From Chitinophagaceae bacterium IBVUCB1 (GTDB taxonomy: Bacteria; Bacteroidota; Bacteroidia; Chitinophagales; Chitinophagaceae), in assembly GCA_002127285.1 (NCBI GenBank), contig NFUW01000002.1:644744-708743 (forward strand): a stretch of 64,000 nt of DNA, in the 5' to 3' direction. This document shows, piece after piece, positions 50,519-59,095 of the stretch (position 1 is the first letter of the stretch; every line of letters starts with the position of its first letter). Below the pieces are notes generated by a model that searched no databases, was not told the DNA's origin, and saw only the letters and a list, made by a program, of their open reading frames with translations. A program made the position numbers and the translations under genes.

Positions 50519-51619
50519 TTATAATATTTCTTCGTAAATAAGCCCATCGTTTTCGCCGCTTATTTCACTTTCTATATAGCTGTTGATGGCATTATCAAAA
50601 GCTATATACCCGTTGAACAAGAAAGACACTTGAATGGGCAATACTGCTATTTGCACACCCCAGTCTTTCAATTTATCGGCATGTAGATGCAGGCGTGTAG
50701 CATCTTTTTCGGTAGTAATGATAAACTTATCATTTACCCCCCAATTATTATACGCTTCTTTTATCTCCTCTATATCTCGGTTCAGAAAATAGTGATGGTC
50801 GGCATAGCTAAGTATATGCGTATCGTTGGTATGGCTGCCAATGTATTGCACAAAAGGTTCGGGCTTAGCAATACCACATACTATCAGTGCATTTTTGCCT
50901 TTCATACTCACCACATCGCGTGTAAACATATCATATGGCAACCCATACTGAATAGTAGTAAAATAGACCTGTTGATGCAGTTGCGGATTGATGTGTTGAA
51001 TGATGGTATCTGCTGCGGATTTATCCAAATCTACTGGGCATTTAGACACGATAATGATATCTGCCCTTTCATACGCTTTTCTACCCTCTCTCAGCGTGCC
51101 CATAGGTAGTATATGGTCTTTATAAAAAGGCTTTGAAAAGTCGGTTATTAAAATATTCCTGCCGGCCTTTACGCTACGGTGTTGGTAGGCGTCGTCCAGC
51201 AGTACTATCTCCGTATCTGGGCGTTTTTGTATCAGTGTTGGTATGCCGGTAATGCGCTCTTCAGCTACACTCACCGCAAGGTCAGGAAACTTCATAAAAT
51301 ACTGCATGGGCTCATCGCCTATACGCAGCGCGTTGGTATCTTCCGTTGCCAGCAAAAAGCCTTGCGTTCGGCGATTGTAGCCACGGCTCATAGTTGCTAG
51401 GCGGTATCGGTATTGCAACAGCCTAATCAAGTATTCTACATGGGGTGTTTTGCCTGTGCCACCAACAGATAGGTTACCTACCGTAATAACCGGTACGCTG
51501 AACTGTACGGAAGAAAAGAACCCCGTATCGTACAGGCGGTTTCGCAGCCATACTACCGCGCCATATATAAGAGCAAAAGGATAGAGAAATATCTTTACAA
51601 ACGAGAAAAAAGGCTTCAT
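50519..51619 (-). CDS. lpxK: Tetraacyldisaccharide 4'-kinase
   Basis: Phosphorylates the lipid A precursor at the 4' position, on the inner membrane. About 366 residues from the ATG at 51619 (MKPFFSFVKIFLYPFALIYGAVVWLRN, an N-terminal membrane-associated helix); eight more codons are open upstream. The P-loop VGNLSVGGTGKTPHVEYLI is characteristic, followed by SRGYNR, GDEPMQ, ILLDDAYQHR-type sequence (VLLDDAYQHRSVK) and ITDFSKPF. It implies an outer membrane with lipid A. Confidence 0.95.
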   Translation of the reverse strand: MKPFFSFVKIFLYPFALIYGAVVWLRNRLYDTGFFSSVQFSVPVITVGNLSVGGTGKTPHVEYLIRLLQYRYRLATMSRGYNRRTQGFLLATEDTNALRIGDEPMQYFMKFPDLAVSVAEERITGIPTLIQKRPDTEIVLLDDAYQHRSVKAGRNILITDFSKPFYKDHILPMGTLREGRKAYERADIIIVSKCPVDLDKSAADTIIQHINPQLHQQVYFTTIQYGLPYDMFTRDVVSMKGKNALIVCGIAKPEPFVQYIGSHTNDTHILSYADHHYFLNRDIEEIKEAYNNWGVNDKFIITTEKDATRLHLHADKLKDWGVQIAVLPIQVSFLFNGYIAFDNAINSYIESEISGENDGLIYEEIL

Positions 51620-51707
51620 TATATGGTAAATGTACCAAAACAATAAGACTTGTTAAATGACCGTAAACTATGCGGCTATTTATAAAAACTTAGCAGACAT
51701 TTACCGT

Positions 51708-52298
51708 ATGAATTGGATACAACACCCTGTAATATTAGAAAGTGCCCGCGTAAGATTAGTACCCCTTGCTCACGAGCATTTTGACGAGTTAATTACTGCC
51801 AGCAGCGACGAACAAGTATGGGAGTTCCTTTCCAAGTCGGGCTATGATGCCGATGTGTTGCGTACAGAATTACAAAGTGCATTATTAAAAAGAATGAATG
51901 GTGAGGAATATCCTTTTGTGATTATAGATAAACTGACAAACAAAATAATTGGCTGTACACGCTATATGGATATATACCCCGAACACCGCAAACTGGAAAT
52001 TGGCTGGACGTGGTACAACCCTGCCTATTGGGGAACTGGATACAACAACGAATGTAAACTGCTATTGCTAACGCATGCTTTTGAGGTATTACAATGTGTA
52101 CGGGTTTGCTTCAAAACATGGGATAAGAACCAACGCAGCCGTGCAGCTATTTTAAAGATAGGCGCGCAATACGAAGGTACATTGCGAAACGAACGCATAC
52201 GGTATGACGGCACTATCCGCAACACTTTGGTATTCAGTATTATAGATGCAGAATGGCAGGATGTAAAAGCAAACTTGATTAATATAATGGCTAATTGA
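51708..52298 (+). CDS. GNAT N-acetyltransferase (RimJ/RimL type)
   Basis: Acetyl-CoA-dependent acyltransferase, about 196 residues from the ATG at 51708 (MNWIQHPVILESARVRLVPLAHEHFDEL). The frame is open from 51657, but the family begins close to the later Met. Core motifs: IIGCTRYMDIYPEHRKLEIGWTWYNPAYWGTGYNNECKLLLLTHAFE and the conserved NQRSRAAILKIGAQYEGTLRNER. The substrate, protein N-terminus or small molecule, is unknown. Divergent from lpxK. Confidence 0.9.
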   Translation: MNWIQHPVILESARVRLVPLAHEHFDELITASSDEQVWEFLSKSGYDADVLRTELQSALLKRMNGEEYPFVIIDKLTNKIIGCTRYMDIYPEHRKLEIGWTWYNPAYWGTGYNNECKLLLLTHAFEVLQCVRVCFKTWDKNQRSRAAILKIGAQYEGTLRNERIRYDGTIRNTLVFSIIDAEWQDVKANLINIMAN

Positions 52299-52334
52299 TA
52301 TGTAATGTTACATAGAGGTATGTAATATAGTATC

Positions 52335-52342
52335 TATCTTTG
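52335..52342 (+). promoter_or_regulatory. -7 element of the purM-like gene
   Basis: TATCTTTG, an exact match. It overlaps the first possible start of the frame (52340), so transcription begins downstream of it and the ATG at 52367 must be the start. Confidence 0.6.
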
Positions 52343-52366
52343 CTGCCTTATAGTATAAGCATATTC

Positions 52367-53539
52367 ATGTCAGATAATAACAGGTACAACCTGCGCGGCG
52401 TTTCTGCGCAAAAGGAAGATGTACACAAAGCCATTGCCAAGCTCGATAAGGGATTGTACCCTCATGCATTCTGCAAAATATACCCCGACTATTGGGGCGG
52501 CGACGATGCCTATTGCAACCTGATGCATGCCGATGGTGCGGGTACAAAGTCGTCTTTGGCATACCTCTATTGGAAAGAAACAGGCGACCTGAGTGTATGG
52601 AAAGGTATAGCTATAGACAGTATTGTAATGAATACGGACGACCTGCTGTGCGTAGGTGCTACAGGTCCGTTTACCTATTCATCTACCATTGGGCGAAACA
52701 AAAACCTGATACCCGGAGAGGTTATATCGGAAATAATCAATGGTACTCAATCTTATTTTGATACATTGGCTGAATATGGCATAGATGTAAAACTGATGGG
52801 GGGTGAAACCGCCGATGTTGGCGACTTGGTACGCACCGTAATTGTAGATGGTACCATGAGCTGCCGTATGCGCAGAGATAAGTTGGTAACGACCGATAAA
52901 CTGGTGGATGGAGACGTCATCGTATCGTTGGCGAGCTACGGACAGGCAAGCTACGAGACGGAATATAATAGCGGCATGGGCAGCAATGGCCTTACCAGTG
53001 CCCGCCACGAAATGCTAAAGAAAGAATATGCTACTAAATACCCCGAAAGCATAGACCCTAACCTGCCCGATGAGGTGGTATATAATGGCAAATACAGCCT
53101 TACGGATGCTACTGATACCCCGCTGAACGTAGGTAAGATGATACTATCTCCCACCCGTACCTATGCACCCGTAGTATTGAAAGTATTACAGCAGCATTTT
53201 GATAAGATACACGGCATTATCCATTGCAGTGGTGGCGGACAGAGTAAAATACTGCACTACCTGCCATCGGCATTGCGTGTAGTGAAAAACAATTTACTGC
53301 CCGTTCCGCCGTTATTTACCATGATACAGCAATCTGCAGGCACCAGCTGGAAAGAGATGTACCAAGTATTTAATATGGGGCAAAGATTGGAGATATATAC
53401 TGATAGAGATACTGCTGAATCCATAGTAGGCATATCAAAATATTTTAATATATATGCGCAGATTTCAGGATATGTAGAAAAAAGTGACAAAAAAGAGGTA
53501 ATAATTGAAAGTCCTTATGGGGGTTTTAGTTATTCTTAG
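52367..53539 (+). CDS. purM: Phosphoribosylformylglycinamidine cyclo-ligase (AIR synthase)
   Basis: Closes the imidazole ring in purine synthesis. About 390 residues from the ATG at 52367 (MSDNNRYNLRGVSAQKEDVH), chosen because the promoter excludes the earlier start. The AIR-synthase fold is seen in MHADGAGTKSSLAYLYWKETGD, IDSIVMNTDDLLCVGATGPFTYSSTIGRN, MGGETADVGDLVRTVIVDGT and SLASYGQASYETEYNSGMGSNGLTSARHEM. It is longer than the E. coli enzyme (345) and somewhat divergent, as in other Bacteroidota. Other pur genes are not in the window. Confidence 0.9.
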   Translation: MSDNNRYNLRGVSAQKEDVHKAIAKLDKGLYPHAFCKIYPDYWGGDDAYCNLMHADGAGTKSSLAYLYWKETGDLSVWKGIAIDSIVMNTDDLLCVGATGPFTYSSTIGRNKNLIPGEVISEIINGTQSYFDTLAEYGIDVKLMGGETADVGDLVRTVIVDGTMSCRMRRDKLVTTDKLVDGDVIVSLASYGQASYETEYNSGMGSNGLTSARHEMLKKEYATKYPESIDPNLPDEVVYNGKYSLTDATDTPLNVGKMILSPTRTYAPVVLKVLQQHFDKIHGIIHCSGGGQSKILHYLPSALRVVKNNLLPVPPLFTMIQQSAGTSWKEMYQVFNMGQRLEIYTDRDTAESIVGISKYFNIYAQISGYVEKSDKKEVIIESPYGGFSYS

Positions 53540-53621
53540 CGTTTTACTTTAATTATAGATTAGTATGCCAATTAATTGGCACAATCTATGCATCAAATAA
53601 TAAAACTAATCAAATAGTTAT

Positions 53622-54446
53622 ATGAAAATAAAATCCATCCTATTAGTATTGGCAATGTTTATAGGTTTTGCCGCAAATGCCCAAGACAGAATTTATCTGC
53701 GTAATGGAGATGTGCTTGAAGCAAAAGTATCTGAAGTAGGCACAAGAGATATTGCTTATAAAAAAGCAGACAACCCAGACGGACCCAATTACAAAATTGC
53801 CAGGGGCGAAGTATTGCGTATTGAGTACGAAAATGGTAGTGAAGATATCATAAACCGTGGAGAAGTACGTATGAAGAATGGTAAAGTAGAAAAAGTGAAA
53901 TATGGCAGAAATATAGTTGCCTTTGCACCAGTACAACTTACAAATGCCGGTATTGGCTTTGGGCTTAGCTACGAGCGGGTGTTGGATAAAAGAGGTATCA
54001 TCAGTTTTTATTTACCTGCTGCCGTTGGTTTTAATAACCAAAACACTAGTGTTTATAGTTCTTCAACAGGCACCTATGTTAATGAGAATGAAGTATTTAC
54101 TGGGTATATGGTAATGCCTGGTGTTAAGATATACCCTACAGGCAGCAAAGGCAAAGTAAGGTATAGCGTTGGCCCAAGTATAGCAGCTTTATTTAATAGA
54201 GAACAACAAGGCAGCAGGTTTGTAGGTTATGATAATCAGGGTTATCCGCTTTATGCACCTGTCAATGTCGATCGTTTTGCATTGGGCGTAATAGTAAACA
54301 ACACACTTAATATGCAGCCTACGCCACGTCTTTATCTTGGTTTGGAACTTGGTTTAGGCATGTCATACATAAATCAGATAAACGGTTCTAAAGACGGGCA
54401 AACCGGCTTTGCTCAGTTCGCATTTAAATTGGGCTATCGTTTTTAG
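53622..54446 (+). CDS. Secreted outer-membrane beta-barrel protein, unknown function
   Basis: 274 residues with signal peptide MKIKSILLVLAMFIGFAANAQ. Residues 22-95 form a small strand-rich domain (DRIYLRNGDVLEAKVSEVGTRDIAYKK, KIARGEVLRIEYENGSEDI) often found as a soluble N-terminal domain before an Omp barrel; the rest is glycine- and tyrosine-rich alternating strands ending FAQFAFKLGYRF, the usual last strand. Own terminator. No specific family name can be given. Confidence 0.82.
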   Translation: MKIKSILLVLAMFIGFAANAQDRIYLRNGDVLEAKVSEVGTRDIAYKKADNPDGPNYKIARGEVLRIEYENGSEDIINRGEVRMKNGKVEKVKYGRNIVAFAPVQLTNAGIGFGLSYERVLDKRGIISFYLPAAVGFNNQNTSVYSSSTGTYVNENEVFTGYMVMPGVKIYPTGSKGKVRYSVGPSIAALFNREQQGSRFVGYDNQGYPLYAPVNVDRFALGVIVNNTLNMQPTPRLYLGLELGLGMSYINQINGSKDGQTGFAQFAFKLGYRF

Positions 54447-54463
54447 AAAATTCCACGTTATAC

Positions 54464-54498
54464 AAAAAACGCTTTGCAATTACTGCAAAGCGTTTTTT
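54464..54498. terminator. Terminator after the barrel protein gene
   Basis: AAAAAACGCTTTGCA (54464-54478) pairs perfectly with TGCAAAGCGTTTTTT (54484-54498), loop five bases. T-runs on both strands serve the two converging genes. Confidence 0.9.
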
Positions 54499-54516
54499 AT
54501 TAAGTAGAATAACCTA

Positions 54517-55083
54517 TTAGTTTGTTGTTATAGGGCTTGCTTGTACTTTAAATGTGCCATATAATTGCAAGGTGGTACTACTATCGGGGTATTTAGTAAA
54601 ATGCCCTTCTACCCGGTAATATAATGTGTCTTTTACAAAGTATTCTTTAAAATCTTTATCAACTACAGATCCATCTATTTCTTTTGTGCCTTTGGGTATG
54701 GGATACTTATATGCAGCTAATGTTTCGGGCAAGCCTTTAGCTGATATATAAATCCATAAGCTATCTACATAGTCCAAATTACTGGTGGGTGGTGTTAATA
54801 GTTTTATACCCAACCTTGATGGCTTTGCGCTAATTAACCTATCTGTAGTAGTATTATTTTCTTTCAAAAAATCGCCGATATAAGTAGGGCTACCAAAAGC
54901 CGGCAGACCAACCTTTACTCCACCTACTGGCAAAGGTATTCCGGGGTTATCGGGTATGGCTATTTCTTCATTATACTCTACATTTTTGGTTATGATGGTT
55001 GCTTGTTGAGCCACCTCTTTTATTTTTTTGCACGATGCGATGAGTACAAATGCAGCTAAAAGAGCTAATACGGGTTTCTTCAT
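54517..55083 (-). CDS. Lipoprotein, unknown function
   Basis: 188 residues. Lipoprotein signal MKKPVLALLAAFVLIASC with acylated C18, then a strand-rich domain (SNLDYVDSLWIYISAKGLPETLAAYKYPIPKG, LYYRVEGHFTKYP, LQLYGTFKVQ). No family recognised. Divergent from mtaB. Confidence 0.78.
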   Translation of the reverse strand: MKKPVLALLAAFVLIASCKKIKEVAQQATIITKNVEYNEEIAIPDNPGIPLPVGGVKVGLPAFGSPTYIGDFLKENNTTTDRLISAKPSRLGIKLLTPPTSNLDYVDSLWIYISAKGLPETLAAYKYPIPKGTKEIDGSVVDKDFKEYFVKDTLYYRVEGHFTKYPDSSTTLQLYGTFKVQASPITTN

Positions 55084-55147
55084 AAAGAGATTTTAATCGA
55101 ATTTACATAAAAACAATATTACAGCAAAGTATATGCCATAAGCTTTG

Positions 55148-55155
55148 TAACTTTG
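55148..55155 (+). promoter_or_regulatory. -7 element of mtaB
   Basis: TAACTTTG followed by CGCACC, 12 bases before the ATG at 55168. It contains the earlier possible start of the frame (55153), which is therefore excluded. Confidence 0.6.
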
Positions 55156-55167
55156 CGCACCATTTTT

Positions 55168-56445
55168 ATGCAGCAGTTAAAAACAGTGGCTTTTCATACA
55201 TTGGGCTGTAAGCTCAACTACTCTGAAACGAGTACGCTGAGCCGTATGCTGGAAAATGACGGATTTGAGAAGCGTGAGTTTGACGATGAGGCTGATGTGT
55301 ATGTAATTAATACCTGCTCCGTTACCGAAAATGCCGATAAAGAATGTCGCCAGATAGTGCGCCGCATACAGCGCCGTGCACCAGAGGCTATGGTGGTAAT
55401 AACAGGCTGCTATGCACAACTGAAGCCAGAAGAAATAGCTGCTATAGAGGGTGTAGACTTGGTATTGGGTGCTGCAGAAAAATTCAACCTTGCCAAACAT
55501 CTGCAAGACCTTGTCAAAGGCGATAGTGCCAGGATATGCAGTTGCGATATTGATGATGTGCAGGGCTTTAACAGTTCTTACTCTATCAACGACCGTACCC
55601 GTACTTTTCTGAAAGTGCAGGATGGCTGCGATTATAATTGCAGTTTCTGTACCATACCACTGGCACGCGGGCATAGCCGCAGCGATAGTATTGAAGGTGT
55701 ACTACGCAATGTGGCAGAACTGGCAGCAAGCGGCACAAAGGAAATAGTGCTGACGGGCATTAATCTGGGCGATTTCGGGAAAGGCAATGATGGTGGCAAG
55801 CGCACCGAGAGCAGCTTTTACGAATTGATACAGGAACTGGATAAAGCTGAAGGCATAGAACGCTTCCGTATATCATCTATAGAGCCCAACCTGCTGACCA
55901 ATGAAATAATTGAGTTTGTGGCAAAGAGCAAAAAATTTATGCCGCATTTTCATATACCATTGCAAAGCGGTAGTAACAAGATACTGGGTGCTATGCGCAG
56001 GCGATATAAAAGAGAGTTGTATGCCGACCGTGTAGCTACCATCAAACAACTGATGCCGCATTGCTGTATAGGTGTAGATGTAATCGTTGGCTTTCCTACC
56101 GAGAATGATGAAGATTTTCAGGATACATTCCAGTTCTTGCACGATATAGATATTTCTTACCTGCACGTATTTACCTATAGCGAACGTGCCAATACACATG
56201 CGCTGGAACTGAAACCTGTTGTACCCATACACATCCGCAATGAACGCAATAAAACCCTGCGCAACCTCAGCTATCAGAAAATGCAATACTTTGCCGCGCA
56301 ACACAACGGACAAACAAGGCCAGTACTATTCGAAAATGCCGATAAACAAGGTATGATGGACGGTTATACAGATAACTACATCAAAGTACAAACACCCTAC
56401 AGGCAGCAATGGGCTAATAACATTGTTGACTGGACACTTAGCTAA
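55168..56445 (+). CDS. mtaB: tRNA t6A37 methylthiotransferase MtaB
   Basis: Radical SAM enzyme that converts t6A37 to ms2t6A37 in tRNAs reading ANN codons. About 425 residues from the ATG at 55168. N-terminal MTTase domain with cluster cysteines in HTLGCKLNYSE, INTCSVTENADKECR and ITGCYAQLKPEE; radical SAM cluster CDYNCSFCTIPLARG; IVLTGINLGDFG follows, and a C-terminal TRAM-like region. GCKLN rather than GCQMN distinguishes MtaB from MiaB and RimO. Confidence 0.95.
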   Translation: MQQLKTVAFHTLGCKLNYSETSTLSRMLENDGFEKREFDDEADVYVINTCSVTENADKECRQIVRRIQRRAPEAMVVITGCYAQLKPEEIAAIEGVDLVLGAAEKFNLAKHLQDLVKGDSARICSCDIDDVQGFNSSYSINDRTRTFLKVQDGCDYNCSFCTIPLARGHSRSDSIEGVLRNVAELAASGTKEIVLTGINLGDFGKGNDGGKRTESSFYELIQELDKAEGIERFRISSIEPNLLTNEIIEFVAKSKKFMPHFHIPLQSGSNKILGAMRRRYKRELYADRVATIKQLMPHCCIGVDVIVGFPTENDEDFQDTFQFLHDIDISYLHVFTYSERANTHALELKPVVPIHIRNERNKTLRNLSYQKMQYFAAQHNGQTRPVLFENADKQGMMDGYTDNYIKVQTPYRQQWANNIVDWTLS

Positions 56446-56480
56446 GCTCCCTATTTAAATAACACACTTTTTTCATATCT

Positions 56481-56488
56481 TACCTTTG
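56481..56488 (+). promoter_or_regulatory. -7-like element overlapping the start codon of the LuxR gene
   Basis: TACCTTTG, an exact TAnnTTTG match, shares its last G with the GTG start at 56488. If used, transcription would begin inside the gene, so either the match is fortuitous or the gene is read from the mtaB transcript. Confidence 0.3.
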
Positions 56489-56946
56489 TGAAGAAAAACC
56501 TGCTGTTATATGGTCCTATACTCGCTCTGCTGACGGTGCTGCTGCAAGTGGCAGAGTACAGGCTACTGGTAATAGACCATACCATAGAGCTATATGTAGG
56601 CTTGGTAGCTATTGTTTTTATAGTGTTGGGTGTGGTAATGGGGCGAAAACTGACAACACCCAAACAAGTAGAGGTAGTAGTAGAAAAACTAATACCCGTA
56701 ACCACTAACCCTGCCCTGCCATTTGCACCTAACGATATGGTGCTGGATAAATTGGGCATCAGTAAACGGGAGCATGAAATATTATTATTAATAGCAGAAG
56801 GTATGAGCAATCAGGAAATTGCTGATAACAGCTTCGTTTCTATCAATACCGTCAAAACCCATGTATCTAATATATTAGTAAAACTGGATGTGAAACGCCG
56901 AGCCCAAGCCATACAAAAAGCAAGGGAGCTGGGTATTGTACCATAG
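56488..56946 (+). CDS. Membrane-anchored LuxR-type HTH regulator
   Basis: 152 residues from GTG 56488. Two N-terminal membrane segments (about 5-23 and 31-50), a short linker, and a C-terminal LuxR/GerE helix-turn-helix (88-148): LGISKREHEILLLIAEGMSNQEIADNSFVSINTVKTHVSNILVKLDVKRRAQAI, which has all consensus positions. There is no receiver domain, so it is not a classic response regulator. In-frame ATG codons occur only after the first 50 residues, which would remove the membrane part. It precedes a DUF4199 gene; this pairing recurs in Bacteroidota and suggests one unit. Confidence 0.88.
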   Translation: MKKNLLLYGPILALLTVLLQVAEYRLLVIDHTIELYVGLVAIVFIVLGVVMGRKLTTPKQVEVVVEKLIPVTTNPALPFAPNDMVLDKLGISKREHEILLLIAEGMSNQEIADNSFVSINTVKTHVSNILVKLDVKRRAQAIQKARELGIVP

Positions 56947-57058
56947 AGCCCATCCCTTAGCATGAAAAACGGGGCTTAAAAAGCAAAATCACCCGAAAGT
57001 ATGAGAGGCAAACACCGCTGCCAGCCTTTCTTTGCCTGAAACATAAAAACAAAGTATT

Positions 57059-57592
57059 ATGAAAAAAATCGTTCTTACTTACGGACTTATTACGGGCATA
57101 GTATTAGGTGGCTTATTGTCATTATCTGCCCCATTTATGAAAAGCGGGGCTATTGATTTCCAAAATGGAATGATATATGGTTTCACGACCATGATATTAG
57201 GTTTCAGCCTCATCTATTTTGCCTTAGCCAGTTATAAAAAGAATCATGGTGCATTATCAATCAAACAAGGCATTACTGCCGGACTATTAATAACCGTCAT
57301 TGGCTGTTTGATGTACGCTGCGGTATGGATGGTATTATATAGCACCATGTTCCCCGACTTTGCTGCTAAGTACAGTGCTTATGTAACAGAGCAGATAAAT
57401 GCGTCATCAAAATCAGCCCAAGAAAAGGCAACAGAGATAACAAAACTGACAAATCAAATGACCATGTATAAAAACAATGCGCTATACAGGTTTGGCGTAA
57501 CGTTTATGGAGCCAACCATAGTAGGTGTTTTGATAACATTAATAGCCACGCTGATACTAAAAACAAAAAGAAAAGAACCTGTCACAGCATAA
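57059..57592 (+). CDS. DUF4199-type membrane protein
   Basis: 177 residues with four predicted membrane segments (about 6-25, 37-55, 72-95 and 148-168). The pattern GLITGIVLGGLL, GFTTMILGFSLIYFALASYKKNHGALSIKQGITAGLLITVIGCLMYA is typical of DUF4199. Function unknown. It lies 112 bases after the LuxR-type gene. Confidence 0.85.
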   Translation: MKKIVLTYGLITGIVLGGLLSLSAPFMKSGAIDFQNGMIYGFTTMILGFSLIYFALASYKKNHGALSIKQGITAGLLITVIGCLMYAAVWMVLYSTMFPDFAAKYSAYVTEQINASSKSAQEKATEITKLTNQMTMYKNNALYRFGVTFMEPTIVGVLITLIATLILKTKRKEPVTA

Positions 57593-57605
57593 TCTGTTTA
57601 TTAAA

Positions 57606-57613
57606 TAATTTTG
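57606..57613 (+). promoter_or_regulatory. -7 element of the DHFR-like gene
   Basis: TAATTTTG, an exact TAnnTTTG match. Its expected start point, about seven bases on, falls inside the left arm of the terminator hairpin at 57614. Confidence 0.45.
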
Positions 57614-57642
57614 TCCCTCTTAAAAAGTAAGAGGGATTTTTT
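57614..57642 (+). terminator. Terminator directly abutting the DHFR-like start codon
   Basis: TCCCTCTTA (57614-57622) pairs perfectly with TAAGAGGGA (57628-57636), loop AAAAG, then TTTTTT to 57642; the next bases are the ATG of the DHFR-like gene. It terminates the DUF4199 transcript. Confidence 0.8.
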
Positions 57643-58176
57643 ATGCACGACAGGAAATTAATATTGTTTATCGCTTGCAGCCTCGATGGTTTTATTGCAG
57701 AAACAGATGGTGGATTGGGCTGGCTTGATATGGTAGCAACTGAAGGTGAAGATTATGGCTATAGTAAGATAGTAGCGCAGACAGATACATTCATATTAGG
57801 TCGAAAAACGTATGACAAGATACTTAGCTTTGGTATGCCCTTTCCGCACGATGACAGGCAAACTTATGTAATAACACGTACAGCAAAACCATCTGACAAT
57901 AACCTGCATTTTTACAACAGCTCATTATCAGATTTACTTAACACACTACGTACAGCAACGGGCAAAGACATACATCTGGATGGTGGTGGTGAACTTATAA
58001 AAGCATTCATGCAGGAAAACCTGATAGACGAGTACATCATTTCTATTATACCTACACTGTTGGGTAGTGGCATCCCTTTATTTGTTGCAGGCGATAAACC
58101 AAGAATAGACTTGCAATTAATTGGCTCGAAGTCTTTCCCAAGCGGATTAGTGCAAGTGCATTATAAAAAGAAATAA
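57643..58176 (+). CDS. Dihydrofolate-reductase-like (RibD C-terminal domain) reductase
   Basis: 177 residues: KLILFIACSLDGFIAETDGGLGWLDM at the start, TFILGRKTYDKILSFG for the NADPH phosphate, YVITRT and DIHLDGGGELIKAFMQENLIDEYIISIIPTLLGSGIPLF. The fold is that of DHFR and the reductase domain of RibD; the substrate of the stand-alone form is unknown. The start must be the ATG at 57643 because the family begins there. Its start touches a terminator. Confidence 0.93.
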   Translation: MHDRKLILFIACSLDGFIAETDGGLGWLDMVATEGEDYGYSKIVAQTDTFILGRKTYDKILSFGMPFPHDDRQTYVITRTAKPSDNNLHFYNSSLSDLLNTLRTATGKDIHLDGGGELIKAFMQENLIDEYIISIIPTLLGSGIPLFVAGDKPRIDLQLIGSKSFPSGLVQVHYKKK

Positions 58177-58235
58177 GACGCTTTTGTTTACTGCTTTAAA
58201 CCTAAAAAATTAGCTTTATACAAAATTCAATTTCT

Positions 58236-59090
58236 ATGCGCTGGAAGGGACGCAGGCAGAGCGATAATTTTGAAGACGTAGGCAAAGGTGGCGGTGGCGG
58301 ACGCACCGTTGTAGGTGGTGGCATTGGTGTGCTGATAGTAGCTGCCATCGTGTACTTTATGGGTGGAGACCCCAGCCAGATACTGCAACAGGCAGGCAAT
58401 ACCGTACCAACACAAAACGAAGCAGCGGTAGAAGACAGCCCTGAAAGAAAGGAGTCCAAAGAATTTGTGCGTGTAGTATTGGGCGATACGGAAGATGTAT
58501 GGAATAAACTCTTTGCCCAAATGGGGCAGCAATACAAAGAACCTAAGCTGATAGTTTTTACAGACGAGGTACAGTCGGCCTGCGGTATGGCAGGTGCTGC
58601 TACAGGACCGTTCTATTGCTCTGCCGACGACCAAGTGTATATAGACCTCTCCTTTTACGATGTGTTGAAAAACAAACTCAATTCTCCGGGCGATTTTGCG
58701 ATGGCTTATGTAATAGCCCACGAGGTAGGCCACCATGTGCAGCACCTGATGGGTATTACAGATAAGGTACACGCCATGCGCAGCAGGCTTAGCGAGGCTG
58801 AATACAATAAACTATCTGTAAAGCTGGAACTACAGGCAGACTTCTTTGCAGGTGTATGGGCGCACCATGCTCAGCAAATGAATAATATACTGGAAGCAGG
58901 TGATATAGAAGAAGCCCTGAATGCTGCGCACGAAATAGGCGATGACAGGTTGCAGCAACGCTCAAGCGGGCGTGTAGTACCCGATGCCTTTACACATGGC
59001 ACATCAGCGCAGCGTATGCATTGGTTCAAAAAAGGTTTTGAAACGGGCGATATAAGTCAGGGCAATACCTTTGAGGCTGCTGATTTATAA
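58236..59090 (+). CDS. Neutral zinc metallopeptidase, YpfJ/KPN_02809 family
   Basis: 284 residues. The N-terminus MRWKGRRQSDNFEDVGKG and the glycine run before one membrane segment (about 26-42, VVGGGIGVLIVAAIVYFMG) are family hallmarks. The exported catalytic domain has AYVIAHEVGHHVQHLMG (HExxH) and LELQADFFAGVWAHHA with the third ligand. The target is unknown. Confidence 0.94.
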   Translation: MRWKGRRQSDNFEDVGKGGGGGRTVVGGGIGVLIVAAIVYFMGGDPSQILQQAGNTVPTQNEAAVEDSPERKESKEFVRVVLGDTEDVWNKLFAQMGQQYKEPKLIVFTDEVQSACGMAGAATGPFYCSADDQVYIDLSFYDVLKNKLNSPGDFAMAYVIAHEVGHHVQHLMGITDKVHAMRSRLSEAEYNKLSVKLELQADFFAGVWAHHAQQMNNILEAGDIEEALNAAHEIGDDRLQQRSSGRVVPDAFTHGTSAQRMHWFKKGFETGDISQGNTFEAADL

Positions 59091-59095
59091 TCTCC

